Source of the DNA: an uncultured Lachnospiraceae bacterium
GTDB taxonomy: Bacteria; Bacillota; Clostridia; Lachnospirales; Lachnospiraceae
Length of the DNA: 64,000 nt
Reading direction: 5' to 3'
Assembly (NCBI GenBank): GCA_947571775.1
Contig: CANOZK010000001.1
Span: 186,001 to 250,000, forward strand
Shown: positions 41,931 through 50,930 of the stretch, piece by piece
How positions within the stretch are numbered: the first letter of the stretch is position 1
How the letters are laid out: every line of letters starts with the position of its first letter
Position numbers and translations under genes: made by a program
Notes under the pieces: model-generated
Database searches by the model: none
What the model was told of the DNA's origin: nothing
Seen by the model: only the letters and a program-made list of their open reading frames with translations

Positions 41931-43409
41931 ATGAGAGCCAAAAATCTGACCCTGCTGACGGATTTGTATGAATTGACTATGATGCAGGGATACTTTAAAA
42001 ACCCCACCAATCAGACGGTTATCTTCGATGTATTTTACCGGGACAACCCATTTCACGGAAGTTACGCCGTGATGGCGGGTCTAGAGCAGGTCGTTGATTA
42101 CGTGAAAAACCTGACTTTTTCCCCAGAAGATATTGAATACTTGCAGTCTGTGAAGCTGTTCGATCAGGATTTTCTGGATTATCTAAGCGGCTTTCGCTTC
42201 AGCGGCGACATTTATGCAATTCCAGAGGGCACGGTGATCTTTCCTAGAGAACCTATGATAAAAATTATCGCCCCAGTCATGGAAGCCCAATTAATCGAGA
42301 CAGCGATTTTAAATATTGTCAACCATCAGAGCTTAATTGCCACAAAAGCCTCTCGCGTAGTCTATGCAGCCAAGGGAGACGGCGTTATGGAATTCGGGCT
42401 GCGGCGCGCCCAGGGGCCGGACGCCGGCATCTACGGAGCCAGAGCGGCAGTCATCGGCGGCTGTATCGGCACCTCCAATGTGCTGGCCGGGCAGATGTTC
42501 GACGTACCGGTATTGGGAACCCATGCCCACAGTTGGATTATGAGCTTTCCAGACGAGTATACTGCCTTCAAAACGTATGCCAATATGTACCCCGACGCCT
42601 GCATCCTATTGGTGGATACCTACGATACCCTGAAATCTGGAGTTCCCAACGCCATCCGCGTCTTTCAGGAAATGCGCAATGAGGGCATCCCTCTAAAGAA
42701 ATACGGTATCCGCCTGGACAGCGGCGATCTGGCGTACCTGTCCAAACGGGCCTATCAAATGTTATGCGACGCCGGTTTCCCAGATGCCACCATTTCCGCT
42801 TCCAGCGATTTGGACGAAAACCTGATTGACAGCCTGAAAGCCCAGGGGGCAAAAATCAATTCCTGGGGAGTAGGCACCAACTTAATCACTTCTAAAGGAA
42901 ATCCGGCCTTCGGAGGCGTTTACAAGCTGGCCGCCATCCGCGACAGCGATGAGAAAACGTTTATCCCCAAAATCAAACGCTCCGAAAACCGGGAAAAGGT
43001 GACCAACCCCGGAAACAAAACCATTTACCGGATTTACAATAAGAAAAACAGAAAAATCAAAGCCGATTTGATCTGTCTGACGGAAGAAACATTTGACGAA
43101 TCCGAAGATATGGTAATCTTTGACCCCATTGACACCTGGAAAAGAACGCGCATTGCCGGGGGCAGCTATACCTTGCGGGAACTTCTCGTCCCCATATTCC
43201 AAAAAGGGGTCTGTGTCTACACCTCGCCCTCTGTCATGGAGCTTCGGGAAATCTGCCAAAAGGAGCTGGATACTTTATGGGACGAATCCCGCCGTCTGAT
43301 CAATCCGCAAGTGGTCTATGTGGATCTTTCCCAAAAGCTGTACAACATTAAGAAACAGCTGTTGGACGAGCTGGGAAACGCAGGGGAAAACCAGATAAAC
43401 TCAAGATAA
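41931..43409 (+). CDS. pncB: Nicotinate phosphoribosyltransferase
   Basis: A protein of about 492 residues that converts nicotinate and PRPP to nicotinate mononucleotide in NAD salvage, coupled to ATP use. Landmarks: LLTDLYELTMMQGYF, then FDVFYRDNPF near the N-terminus; EFGLRRAQGPDAG; GTHAHSWIMSFPDE; and GIRLDSGDLAYLSK. The ATG at 41931 has AAGGAG at good spacing. An earlier in-frame ATG at 41904 would add nine residues without a ribosome site. Confidence 0.95.
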   Translation: MRAKNLTLLTDLYELTMMQGYFKNPTNQTVIFDVFYRDNPFHGSYAVMAGLEQVVDYVKNLTFSPEDIEYLQSVKLFDQDFLDYLSGFRFSGDIYAIPEGTVIFPREPMIKIIAPVMEAQLIETAILNIVNHQSLIATKASRVVYAAKGDGVMEFGLRRAQGPDAGIYGARAAVIGGCIGTSNVLAGQMFDVPVLGTHAHSWIMSFPDEYTAFKTYANMYPDACILLVDTYDTLKSGVPNAIRVFQEMRNEGIPLKKYGIRLDSGDLAYLSKRAYQMLCDAGFPDATISASSDLDENLIDSLKAQGAKINSWGVGTNLITSKGNPAFGGVYKLAAIRDSDEKTFIPKIKRSENREKVTNPGNKTIYRIYNKKNRKIKADLICLTEETFDESEDMVIFDPIDTWKRTRIAGGSYTLRELLVPIFQKGVCVYTSPSVMELREICQKELDTLWDESRRLINPQVVYVDLSQKLYNIKKQLLDELGNAGENQINSR

Positions 43410-43470
43410 GACATAAAACCTTCTGGATGGACATAGGATACAGTACTAGTTCAGTACAGGAGGTTTTCCC

Positions 43471-44010
43471 ATGTCACCTTATATCCAGCTTGTCAGCCGC
43501 GCTTGTCCCCTTTCCCCAGATTATGTCCCCTCTGATTTAACCGAACCGGATATCCCTTTCCGCGCGTCTCCCGGCGATCCCAAGAGGCTTTTGCGCGCAC
43601 AGGCCGCCTGCGCCGCCGAAGAGCTGTTTAGGCGGGCGCATCGGATGCAGATCGACCTTTATGGTATTTCCGGCTACCGTTCCTATGACCGCCAAGCCGA
43701 AATCTGCCGGGAAACTCAAAGCGCCTATGTGGCTCCCCCTGGATGCAGCGAGCATCAAACCGGACTGGCTTTGGACGTCTCCTGTCCGGATCTGAACTTC
43801 GAGCTGGAAGAATCCTTCGCCTCCACAAAAGAGGGTAAATTTCTGGAAAATTACGGGCCTATGTACGGGTTTATCATCCGCTATCCCAAAGGAAAAGAAA
43901 AGATAACCGGATACGCCTGGGAACCCTGGCATATCCGGTACGTTACAAAAACACTCGCTTTATACCTTTCGCTAATAAATCTCACTTTGGATGAATACCA
44001 TCAGTTATAA
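43471..44010 (+). CDS. VanY/VanX-type D-Ala-D-Ala carboxypeptidase without signal peptide
   Basis: A 179-residue zinc peptidase (peptidase M15B-like). Zinc ligands and catalytic residues fit His95 and Asp102 (SEHQTGLALDV) and His154 with Glu151 (EPWHIRY). The GYRSYDRQ pattern is also typical. There is no N-terminal signal or membrane anchor, so the protein is either cytoplasmic or exported by another route. Substrates in the family are D-Ala-D-Ala peptides of the wall precursor. The stop codon directly abuts the spoVT stop. Confidence 0.88.
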   Translation: MSPYIQLVSRACPLSPDYVPSDLTEPDIPFRASPGDPKRLLRAQAACAAEELFRRAHRMQIDLYGISGYRSYDRQAEICRETQSAYVAPPGCSEHQTGLALDVSCPDLNFELEESFASTKEGKFLENYGPMYGFIIRYPKGKEKITGYAWEPWHIRYVTKTLALYLSLINLTLDEYHQL

Positions 44011-44556
44011 TCACTGTTCCATCTGCCTCCCCAGAAAACCTGCTGCCGTCTGCACCAGCTTCTGCTCCGCTTCGCCCATAGACTGCCCGGTTTCCCCTAC
44101 AAGGATAACCGAGCCAATGGTATCGCCCGCACAGATAATGGGCCAAATAACCTGAAGATTCGGCATTTCTCTTTGACCTTCTGTAAGAGGGATAGATTTT
44201 TCTCTCCCTTCGTTTCCTTTATGAATCCCCCGGCTGGCAATCAATTCTTCCAAATCCCGGCTGATTGCCCGCCCTGCATATTCCTTATGAGCGGGACCCG
44301 CCGCCGATACCACCTGGTCATGATCCGTGATACAGGCCAGACATCCGGTAGTCTGGCTGAGCGCTTCCGCATATTCCTTGGCAAAAATACTCAACTCTCC
44401 AATCGGAGAGTATTTTTTTAGTATGATTTCTCCCTCTCTGTCTGTGAAAATCTCCAGAGGCGTACCTTCTTTGATGCGCAATGTCCTGCGAATCTCTTTT
44501 GGGATCACGACGCGTCCCAGATCGTCAATTCTTCGGACAATTCCTGTTGCCTTCAT
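44011..44556 (-). CDS. spoVT: Stage V sporulation regulator SpoVT
   Basis: A 181-residue regulator with an AbrB-type swapped-hairpin DNA-binding domain (residues 1-50: KATGIVRRIDDLGRVVIPKEIRR) and a GAF domain (about 55-178). SpoVT controls forespore genes late in sporulation, so this organism is a spore former or descends from one. It is convergent with the VanY-like gene with no gap. Confidence 0.95.
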   Translation of the reverse strand: MKATGIVRRIDDLGRVVIPKEIRRTLRIKEGTPLEIFTDREGEIILKKYSPIGELSIFAKEYAEALSQTTGCLACITDHDQVVSAAGPAHKEYAGRAISRDLEELIASRGIHKGNEGREKSIPLTEGQREMPNLQVIWPIICAGDTIGSVILVGETGQSMGEAEQKLVQTAAGFLGRQMEQ

Positions 44557-44643
44557 CTTAATTTTCCTCCTTTTGTTTGTAAAAACCTAAAAGTCTGTGA
44601 ACATAGTATTGGTAAAAGGAGTAAAAAAAATACAGCGAAGGGC

Positions 44644-44671
44644 TTGCATTTTATAAAAAACGTGGTATAGT
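44644..44671 (+). promoter_or_regulatory. Sigma-A promoter for the hemolysin III gene
   Basis: TTGCAT, 16 bases, TATAGT, with an extended -10 (TGG before it). Confidence 0.7.
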
Positions 44672-44738
44672 AATCATATACTTTACATATAGTATCGAAA
44701 ACTATATTATTTCGTTTTGAACATCTGGAGGTATTTCT

Positions 44739-45389
44739 ATGTTTCTGAAATTAAAAGATCCTGTAAGCGCAATCACACACGGCGTCGCCATGCTGCTGGC
44801 GGTAATCGGAGCTATACCGCTGCTTTTGAAAGCCGGAAGGGAACCCGGCGTGATTCATATTTTCGCACTTTCCATCTTTATCCTTACCATGATCCTGCTC
44901 TATTTTTCCAGCGCCATGTACCACTCCATCGACTCTACGGAAAAGGTCAACCGCCGTCTGCGAAAAATGGATCATATGATGATCTGCGTAATGATTGCCG
45001 GAAGCTACACGCCGATCTGCCTGATCGTCCTTCACAACCGCCTGGGCTATTTCCTGTGCGCTTTGGTCTGGGCTACGGCGCTGTTCGGCATTTTGTTAAA
45101 AGCATTGTGGATTACCTGTCCAAAATGGGTATCGAGCGTGTTATATATCGGGATGGGATGGCTGTGTGTACTGGCCTTTTTCCCCATTATCCACGCTTTG
45201 CCCGCCGCCGGTTTCGGCTGGCTGCTGGCCGGCGGCATTATTTACACCATCGGCGGCGTCATCTATGGCTTAAAGCTTCCGCTGTTTGACCAACGGCACA
45301 AATATTTTGGCTCCCATGAGATCTTTCATATCTTCGTGATGTTGGGCAGCGCTTGTCATTTCGTGGTGATGTATTTCTTCGTGTGCTAA
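44739..45389 (+). CDS. Hemolysin III/PAQR-family membrane protein
   Basis: A 216-residue protein with seven membrane helices. It has the three conserved metal-site segments of the PAQR superfamily: FSSAMYHS, the RKMDHMMI region, and SHEIFHIFVMLGSACHF near the C-terminus. In bacteria the function is not settled; some homologues are haemolytic in assays and others influence membrane fluidity. It stands alone with its own promoter. Confidence 0.88.
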   Translation: MFLKLKDPVSAITHGVAMLLAVIGAIPLLLKAGREPGVIHIFALSIFILTMILLYFSSAMYHSIDSTEKVNRRLRKMDHMMICVMIAGSYTPICLIVLHNRLGYFLCALVWATALFGILLKALWITCPKWVSSVLYIGMGWLCVLAFFPIIHALPAAGFGWLLAGGIIYTIGGVIYGLKLPLFDQRHKYFGSHEIFHIFVMLGSACHFVVMYFFVC

Positions 45390-45394
45390 ATCCG

Positions 45395-45429
45395 TAAAAA
45401 ATCATTGGCGCAGGTTTACCGCCTGCGCC
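45395..45429 (-). terminator. Terminator for trkH
   Basis: On the minus strand an 8-bp perfect stem (GGCGCAGG / CCTGCGCC, seven-base loop) spans the trkH stop and is followed by AATGATTTTTT. Confidence 0.65.
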
Positions 45430-46867
45430 AGGTTGCCGGAAGAAACAACGCCATCATAGGAAAAATCTCCAAACGTCCCACCAGCATATCAAACATCATT
45501 ACATATTTGGAAAACCAAGAAAAACTGTCAAAATTCCCGGCAGGCCCTACTTTTCCCAAACCAGGCCCAATATTATTGATCGTAGCGGCAATCGCCGTAA
45601 AATTCGTGGTTATATCAAAATTGTCTACGCTGATACACAAAAAAGATACTCCATAAATCAGCAGATAACAGACCATAAATACATTCACGGTGCGCAGGGT
45701 ATCCGACTCTACCATCCGGTCGTCCATCTTGATCTTCATCCTTGCCCTAGGATGTACAATCGTATGCAGCTCTCGTTTAACGCTTTTTATCATAATCAGG
45801 ATTCTGGACACCTTGATTCCGCCCCCGGTGCTTCCCGCACAGGCCCCCACAAACATCAGCAGTAGCAAAATCGTCTGGGAAAATATCGGCCATTTGCCGA
45901 AATCCGTGGTCGAATACCCGGTGGTGGTAATTACAGATCCCACCTGAAACGCTGCATGTTGAAAACTCTCTAGTATATTCGGAAAAAACTTCTCCGTATT
46001 GAATGTAATATTGATTGTGATTGCCAAAATCGAAACGAGAATGATCCCAAAATACATCCGCAGTTCCTCAGAACGGAATGCCTGCTTCCATTTCTTGCAC
46101 AAAAAAAGATAATAAATATTAAAGTTCACTCCAAAAAGAATCATAAAAATGGTGATCACACTTCTCATATAAGGAGTATAAGAGGCAACGCTGTCGTTGC
46201 GCACCCCAAAACCCCCGGTTCCCGCAGTCCCCAAGGACAGCGTTACCGCGTCAAATACCGGCATTTTGCCCAGAAGAAGAAGCAGGATTTCCACAAGGGT
46301 CATCACAAAATAGATGGCGTAGAGAATCTGGGCCGTCTGTTTTACCCTTGGCACCAGCTTGCTCACAGAAGGTCCCGGACTTTCCGCTTTCATCAGATAC
46401 ATATGGCGGCCTCCCGCCATGGGAAGGACGGCCAGGACAAACACCAAAACACCCATGCCGCCGATCCAATGCGTAAAGCTGCGCCAGAACAGGGAACTCT
46501 TGGACAACGCTTCCACATCGTTTAGGATACTAGCCCCTGTGGTGGTAAATCCAGAAATGGTTTCAAACAAAGCATCTGTAAAAGATGGAATATCTCCGCT
46601 TATCACAAATGGGATGCACCCAAAAATACTTAAAAATACCCAGCTTAGGGAAACGGCCAGGAAGCCCTCCTTAGAATAAAACACCATATTGGCGGGCTTT
46701 TTCCAGGTAAGCCCGAAGCCAACCGCCAGACAGATCGCCATAGTCACCAGAAACGCCGCCAAGCTTTTTTCTCGATACAGAAACGCTACAATACTGGGAA
46801 GCGCCAGAAAAATCCCTTCTATTTTCAGGACAGATCCGAGAATATAAATCAACATTGAAACATTCAT
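45416..46867 (-). CDS. trkH: Potassium uptake protein TrkH/KtrB-type
   Basis: A 483-residue channel-like transporter with four repeated membrane-pore-membrane units. Selectivity-filter Gly positions are seen in TTTGASIL, GTAGTGGFG, TTTGYSTTD and INNIGPGLG. It moves K+ and is gated by TrkA. The gene lies downstream of trkA, with a 189-base gap that contains a conserved hairpin element. Confidence 0.94.
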   Translation of the reverse strand: MNVSMLIYILGSVLKIEGIFLALPSIVAFLYREKSLAAFLVTMAICLAVGFGLTWKKPANMVFYSKEGFLAVSLSWVFLSIFGCIPFVISGDIPSFTDALFETISGFTTTGASILNDVEALSKSSLFWRSFTHWIGGMGVLVFVLAVLPMAGGRHMYLMKAESPGPSVSKLVPRVKQTAQILYAIYFVMTLVEILLLLLGKMPVFDAVTLSLGTAGTGGFGVRNDSVASYTPYMRSVITIFMILFGVNFNIYYLFLCKKWKQAFRSEELRMYFGIILVSILAITINITFNTEKFFPNILESFQHAAFQVGSVITTTGYSTTDFGKWPIFSQTILLLLMFVGACAGSTGGGIKVSRILIMIKSVKRELHTIVHPRARMKIKMDDRMVESDTLRTVNVFMVCYLLIYGVSFLCISVDNFDITTNFTAIAATINNIGPGLGKVGPAGNFDSFSWFSKYVMMFDMLVGRLEIFPMMALFLPATWRRR

Positions 46868-46892
46868 GATTTTTCAAAAGATCCTTTCTTAA

Positions 46893-46923
46893 ACGGACAT
46901 GTCTGCTCATGCAGATATCCTCA
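46893..46923 (-). repeat. Intergenic hairpin element, copy 2
   Basis: Nearly identical to 1081-1111, differing at a few positions (one in the loop, one making a G-T pair in the stem). It lies about 25 bases before the trkH start. It shares the GTCCGT flank and the lack of a U-run. Confidence 0.65.
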
Positions 46924-47056
46924 TAAAATAAAAGCCAGCTGTTTCGTGCTTTCAACACTCCCACAGCCGTCACCCGTATTTCCGTATGAACAATCGGCTG
47001 TTGTCCTGTTTATCCATACGGATTGGCCCGTCTAATAGGCAGAGCGTCCGGGATTT

Positions 47057-48418
47057 TTATAGTAAAATATCTTCCACGTCTGTCAGTCCGGTGCAGGTCG
47101 TGACCACGACTACACTGTCCCCAGGAATGATCGAGTCCTGCCCGCCGGGAATGATAACTTGTTCATCCCTGATGATACAGGCAATTAGAACATCCCTGCG
47201 GATCTCCAGATTCTGCAAGCTGATATTTGCCACACGAGAATTCTCCTGGATACGAAATCCCAGTGCCTCCACCTGGTCATCCAACAGCTTGTACAGGGTT
47301 TCCACATTGCTGCCAATGGAATTCTGCGTCGCCCGCACATATTGCAGGATCGTCTCCGCAGTAAGATGTTTGGGATACACCACACTGTCCAGATCCAGGG
47401 AACGGATTACTTCATTTAGCTGAATCCGGTTAATTTTGGTAACCGTTTTAACTTTTACCTTTGTTTTTGCATACAAGGACAGAATGATATTCTCCTCATC
47501 AATCCCCGTCAGCGTCACCACCGAATCCATCTGATCAATCCGCTCCTCACTGAGCAGCTCTTCGTCGGTTCCGTCTCCGCAGATAATGGTAGCCTTGGAC
47601 TTGGGCAGCAATTCACAAATCTCTTCGCATCTCTTCTCGTCGATCTCAATGATTTTTACCGAGATGCCCTCTTTGATCAGCATAATAGCCAGATAAACGG
47701 AGATCTGCCCGCCGCCGATGATCATGGTATTTTTTACATGATTGGTCTTCATCCCAATCTTGTGGAAAAACTTTGCAGCATTCTTGGGCGACGCCACCAT
47801 AGACAGGATATCCCCTGTATGCAGAACAAAGTCTCCCGTCGGGATCGTAACATCGCCGTTCCGTTCCACGGCGCAAATCAGCACCTCGCAGCCCAGGGAC
47901 GAAGAAATGTTTTTCAGGGCCATTCCGTCTAAAATACCGGAATTGGAAAGCCGCAGCCGCAACATCTCCACCCGCCCTTTGGCAAAGGTATCGATATCAA
48001 TGGCACTTGGGAAGCGCAAAAGCCTGGAAATCTCCATGGCTGCTGCAAATTCCGGGTTGATAATCATAGACAATCCCAATTCTTCTTTGAGAAACATCCG
48101 CTCATGAATGTAAATCGGATTGCGCACCCGCGCAATTGTTTGGCATTTCCCTGCCTTCTTGGCGATGACGCAGCACAGCAGATTCAATTCATCCGATTCT
48201 GTCACCGCAATGATCAGATCCGTATCTTCCAACTCCGCTTCTGACAGCACACTATAACTGGCGCCGTTTCCCACGACGCCCCGTACATCATAAGTATTCG
48301 CTACCATCTGCACTACATTGCTGTCGGTATCGATCACCGTAATGTTGTGATCCTCCACACTCAGCCCTGCCGCCAGGGCCGCGCCGACCTTTCCGCACCC
48401 CACAATAATGATTTGCAT
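47057..48418 (-). CDS. trkA: Trk potassium uptake regulator TrkA
   Basis: A 453-residue protein with two Rossmann NAD-binding (RCK_N) domains and two C-terminal RCK_C domains. The first GCGKVG motif is at residues 7-12. The second (GGGQIS) lacks the final Gly. It binds NAD(H) or ATP and gates TrkH at the inner face of the membrane. Confidence 0.94.
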   Translation of the reverse strand: MQIIIVGCGKVGAALAAGLSVEDHNITVIDTDSNVVQMVANTYDVRGVVGNGASYSVLSEAELEDTDLIIAVTESDELNLLCCVIAKKAGKCQTIARVRNPIYIHERMFLKEELGLSMIINPEFAAAMEISRLLRFPSAIDIDTFAKGRVEMLRLRLSNSGILDGMALKNISSSLGCEVLICAVERNGDVTIPTGDFVLHTGDILSMVASPKNAAKFFHKIGMKTNHVKNTMIIGGGQISVYLAIMLIKEGISVKIIEIDEKRCEEICELLPKSKATIICGDGTDEELLSEERIDQMDSVVTLTGIDEENIILSLYAKTKVKVKTVTKINRIQLNEVIRSLDLDSVVYPKHLTAETILQYVRATQNSIGSNVETLYKLLDDQVEALGFRIQENSRVANISLQNLEIRRDVLIACIIRDEQVIIPGGQDSIIPGDSVVVVTTCTGLTDVEDILL

Positions 48419-48500
48419 CTCTCTTGTTTTTCACCTCGTAAAATCTTTATCTATCGTTATAGGTTGGAATTTGTTTGAAAATTCCTTCACGCTATGTATC

Positions 48501-48528
48501 ATTATAGCACGTTCTGTAAAATCCGCAA
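48501..48528 (-). promoter_or_regulatory. Sigma-A promoter for trkA
   Basis: On the minus strand TTGCGG, 16 bases, TATAAT, about 80 bases upstream of the trkA start. Confidence 0.65.
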
Positions 48529-48597
48529 CCACACGATTTTTCCATTTCACAACCGTTTACATACTTTACAAATGCCAAATTATACCTGTCTGAATAC

Positions 48598-49746
48598 TTA
48601 CTCCATTTCTTGCAGCGGCAGCGTGCGGACATTTACTCCGTTTACCTCGATATGATCATCCACCGTAATCAGAAGGCACTGTTTACCGTCCACCAGCCTA
48701 GTTTCCACCAGATCCGCGCGTTCTGGGTTGACCGTAATGACCACATCCGGGGTCTGGATGCTGAATTTCTTCTTATTGGCAATGTTCGACGCCAGAAGGG
48801 CCGGCTGATCGCCCGACACCGCTTCAAACGTTTCCTCAAAAGATTCCAGGGATTCCTCCGGCGCGCCGCTTTGCTCCATCAGGCGGCGGATATCCTGTTT
48901 CTCCAACATCAGAGGCTCCAGCTCTTCTTTCCGCTCATGCTCGTCCAGCATCTCATTGAGTTCTTCATGGATATTTTTTACCACTTCATACCCGCACCGA
49001 TCGCCCAGCGTATCCGCGAGCAGCATATTAAAAGTCTCCCTCTGGCCCGCGGCAGACATCGGAAGATCGCACCCTAACACCGTTTCAATCAATTCCTCTT
49101 GCAGTTCTTCCGGTTTCTTGGAATAATAGACGACACTGTGGATATCCGTATCCCGATCCGTCATCGCCGGAAAGAGAAAACCTTTCACCGGAGCGTCCAC
49201 TACCCAGTCCCGTATGCGCTCCTCAATGGCATTGGAAACCGGGTTGTAACACAGTCCTCCCTTTGACAGATTCACCGGACAGATGCTGCACAAAAGAAAA
49301 TGATATACATTGTCCGAGGCATCAAACATTTCCAGATTGTCCGAAGCTTTGCCCGGAATGTCGTATGTGGCGTCGATCAGCAAAATCAGATAATTTTCTG
49401 GATAGATATAGCTCTCGATGACTTTATCGTAAAATTCCAGCAGCAGTTGTTCATCTGCAAGGCCGCTTTCCCGCAGCCGCAGCAGAAACGCCTGCGCTCC
49501 CTCTGGCCGTTCCTGTTCCAAAGGAAATTCCAGATTCCATAGATTCTTTCCAAACGTGCCGGATAACGTGCGCCGAAAGATATCGCAGTATTTGAAAACC
49601 TCCTCCTCAGACAAAGACAAAAACGCCTGCCGGAAAGCAAGCTTCTTCTCTTTTTCCGCATCCACATAGCAGCCGCAGATACTGCTGATCACTGCATTCT
49701 CCGGCTTGAACTGCCTGCGCACTTCGGAAATCTCTTTTTTATTCAT
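48598..49746 (-). CDS. DUF4317 protein
   Basis: A 382-residue protein of a family common in Lachnospiraceae and other Clostridia, recognised by MNKKEISEVRRQFKPENAVISSICGCYVD at the start and the conserved HSVVYYSKK and TFNMLLADTLGDRCGYE segments. It is predicted soluble. No function is established. It is a single gene with its own upstream region; a TTGACA lies near 49800 on the minus strand, but without a well-spaced -10. Confidence 0.8.
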   Translation of the reverse strand: MNKKEISEVRRQFKPENAVISSICGCYVDAEKEKKLAFRQAFLSLSEEEVFKYCDIFRRTLSGTFGKNLWNLEFPLEQERPEGAQAFLLRLRESGLADEQLLLEFYDKVIESYIYPENYLILLIDATYDIPGKASDNLEMFDASDNVYHFLLCSICPVNLSKGGLCYNPVSNAIEERIRDWVVDAPVKGFLFPAMTDRDTDIHSVVYYSKKPEELQEELIETVLGCDLPMSAAGQRETFNMLLADTLGDRCGYEVVKNIHEELNEMLDEHERKEELEPLMLEKQDIRRLMEQSGAPEESLESFEETFEAVSGDQPALLASNIANKKKFSIQTPDVVITVNPERADLVETRLVDGKQCLLITVDDHIEVNGVNVRTLPLQEME

Positions 49747-49849
49747 AATAGACCGAACCTCTTTTCCCGTTTTTATTATATATTGCGTTTCCGCCGCCGG
49801 AATGTCAAGAGTACTCCGCTAACTTTCTTAAATATAAAAATCAATTTGA

Positions 49850-49878
49850 TTGAAATACCTGTCGAATTGTAATAATAT
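49850..49878 (+). promoter_or_regulatory. Sigma-A promoter for the 28-residue membrane peptide
   Basis: TTGAAA, 17 bases, TAATAT. The start would be near 49885, giving a leader of about 15 bases before the ATG. Confidence 0.65.
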
Positions 49879-49899
49879 TTCTTTGGACATTGTCAAGAT

Positions 49900-49986
49900 A
49901 TGGATTTGATTGCAGTGTTAAGCTTCGGCTTAACCTGTTTTGGAATTGGATATTCTGTCGGTAAAGACAAAAGGACACGAAAATAA
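49900..49986 (+). CDS. 28-residue hydrophobic peptide, candidate type I toxin
   Basis: A small open frame coding a peptide of 28 residues: a short acidic start (MD), a single membrane helix (about residues 3-20, with LIAVLSFGLTCFGIGYSV) and a basic tail (KDKRTRK). This layout (one helix plus a positive tail) matches type I toxins and holin-like small membrane proteins. It has a good promoter and a weak ribosome site. A perfect-spacing promoter on the opposite strand (50069-50097) points back into its 3' end. I do not recognise a named family with certainty. Confidence 0.55.
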   Translation: MDLIAVLSFGLTCFGIGYSVGKDKRTRK

Positions 49987-50062
49987 CAATTTGTTTTCAG
50001 GCTAACCGTCTATCGGCAACCACCATTTGGAAAGGCATCTGTCAGCGCAGATGTCTTCCCTT
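49987..50062 (-). ncRNA. Predicted antisense RNA to the small peptide gene
   Basis: A leftward transcript starting near 50062 from the promoter at 50069-50097 would cover the 3' untranslated part of the peptide mRNA and run into its coding end. A stem (AAGGCATCTG / CAGATGTCTT, near 50028-50056) lies in the shared region. The real 3' end of the antisense RNA cannot be fixed by eye and may extend past 49987. Confidence 0.45.
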
Positions 50063-50068
50063 ATGTTA

Positions 50069-50097
50069 AATATATCATAGAGACGAAAAAGTTTCAA
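50069..50097 (-). promoter_or_regulatory. Sigma-A promoter for the antisense RNA
   Basis: On the minus strand TTGAAA, 17 bases, TATATT. No open frame of any size follows it on that strand until the DUF4317 gene promoter region, which favours a non-coding product. Confidence 0.65.
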
Positions 50098-50111
50098 GTT
50101 AGATTTTTCTA

Positions 50112-50141
50112 TTGACTTTTTTCAGAAGTTGGTGTTAAAAT
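50112..50141 (+). promoter_or_regulatory. Sigma-A promoter for the DUF2798-like gene
   Basis: TTGACT, 18 bases, TAAAAT, with a TG one base before the -10. Confidence 0.6.
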
Positions 50142-50261
50142 ACTTTACACAAAATAAAAATAGCCCTTCAACGACACATGTTTTACCTCTCGGTATGTAA
50201 ATCTGATTACGGCACAGCAGGTGTCTATTTTTATGCACTTTATTAACAAGGAGGGTTATAT

Positions 50262-50849
50262 ATGCCAAGAAATCAATTTCAAAGAACTATTTTTGCACTT
50301 CTGACCGTGATTGTCACCGTACACGCTTATGCCTTTTACAGCCTTTATGTGCTTCACGGCGATACACTGATGCAGATCACCGGAGAAAACAGCGTGATTG
50401 CTGCAATTAACACCCAAGGCGGGGTTTACATGTTTGGGCGGTTTCTTCCCATCTGGGCACTGATTCTGACAGAGTTTGTCTTTGCGTTTGTCTTGGAACT
50501 GGTGATGGGAAGCCCCTGTTCCTTCAAGCTGGCCTGCAAGGTTTTTGATTTAAGGGAAACACATCCCGTTTTCTTTGAAACCACGGTCATCTGTACAACC
50601 GTCGGGCTGATGTGTCCGGCGATGAGCTTTATCGCCGCGATTATCTATTATCCATTTTATGAGGGCTTCCATGTTATTATGCTGTTTGCAAATTGGTTGG
50701 AACTGGTATGTTTTAACTTTCCATTTGCATTTTTCACACAGCTATTTTTTATCCAGCCTTTGATCCGCACCGTCTTTAAGTGTCTGTTCCGAAGAGATCT
50801 AGCAAATCGAAAGCTCCAAGAGGCAGAACAGTCCTGTCTGACCATCTGA
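50262..50849 (+). CDS. Four-helix membrane protein, DUF2798-like
   Basis: A 195-residue integral membrane protein with about four hydrophobic helices in two similar halves (residues 8-90 and 105-180). Each half contains a Phe-rich helix and a Pro-Cys/Pro-Ala motif. Its form resembles DUF2798 membrane proteins. Its function is unknown. The ATG has a clear AAGGAGG site. Confidence 0.6.
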   Translation: MPRNQFQRTIFALLTVIVTVHAYAFYSLYVLHGDTLMQITGENSVIAAINTQGGVYMFGRFLPIWALILTEFVFAFVLELVMGSPCSFKLACKVFDLRETHPVFFETTVICTTVGLMCPAMSFIAAIIYYPFYEGFHVIMLFANWLELVCFNFPFAFFTQLFFIQPLIRTVFKCLFRRDLANRKLQEAEQSCLTI

Positions 50850-50887
50850 TATTCCCCGATCCGTCGCAAGCGCGATATCCAGCCTTT

Positions 50888-50915
50888 GCCGCCCTGTTTT
50901 CCAGACAGCGGCGGC
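50888..50915. terminator. Hairpin between the DUF2798-like gene and the MATE remnant
   Basis: A GC-rich stem of about 10 bp with one bulged base (GCCGCCCTGT / ACAGCGGCGGC), between convergent genes. There is no clear T-run on either side, so termination strength is uncertain. Confidence 0.4.
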
Positions 50916-50930
50916 ACTGGGCAGATCTCA

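Noticed and set aside
44557-44640. Sigma-G-type promoter upstream of spoVT
   Set aside because: A CAATACTA sequence resembles the -10, but the -35-like GTATT is at a poor distance, so the match is too weak to list.
50005-50025. Sigma-28 -10 (GCCGATAG) on the minus strand
   Set aside because: No TAAA-like element lies 14-16 bases upstream, and the site falls inside the predicted antisense RNA region.
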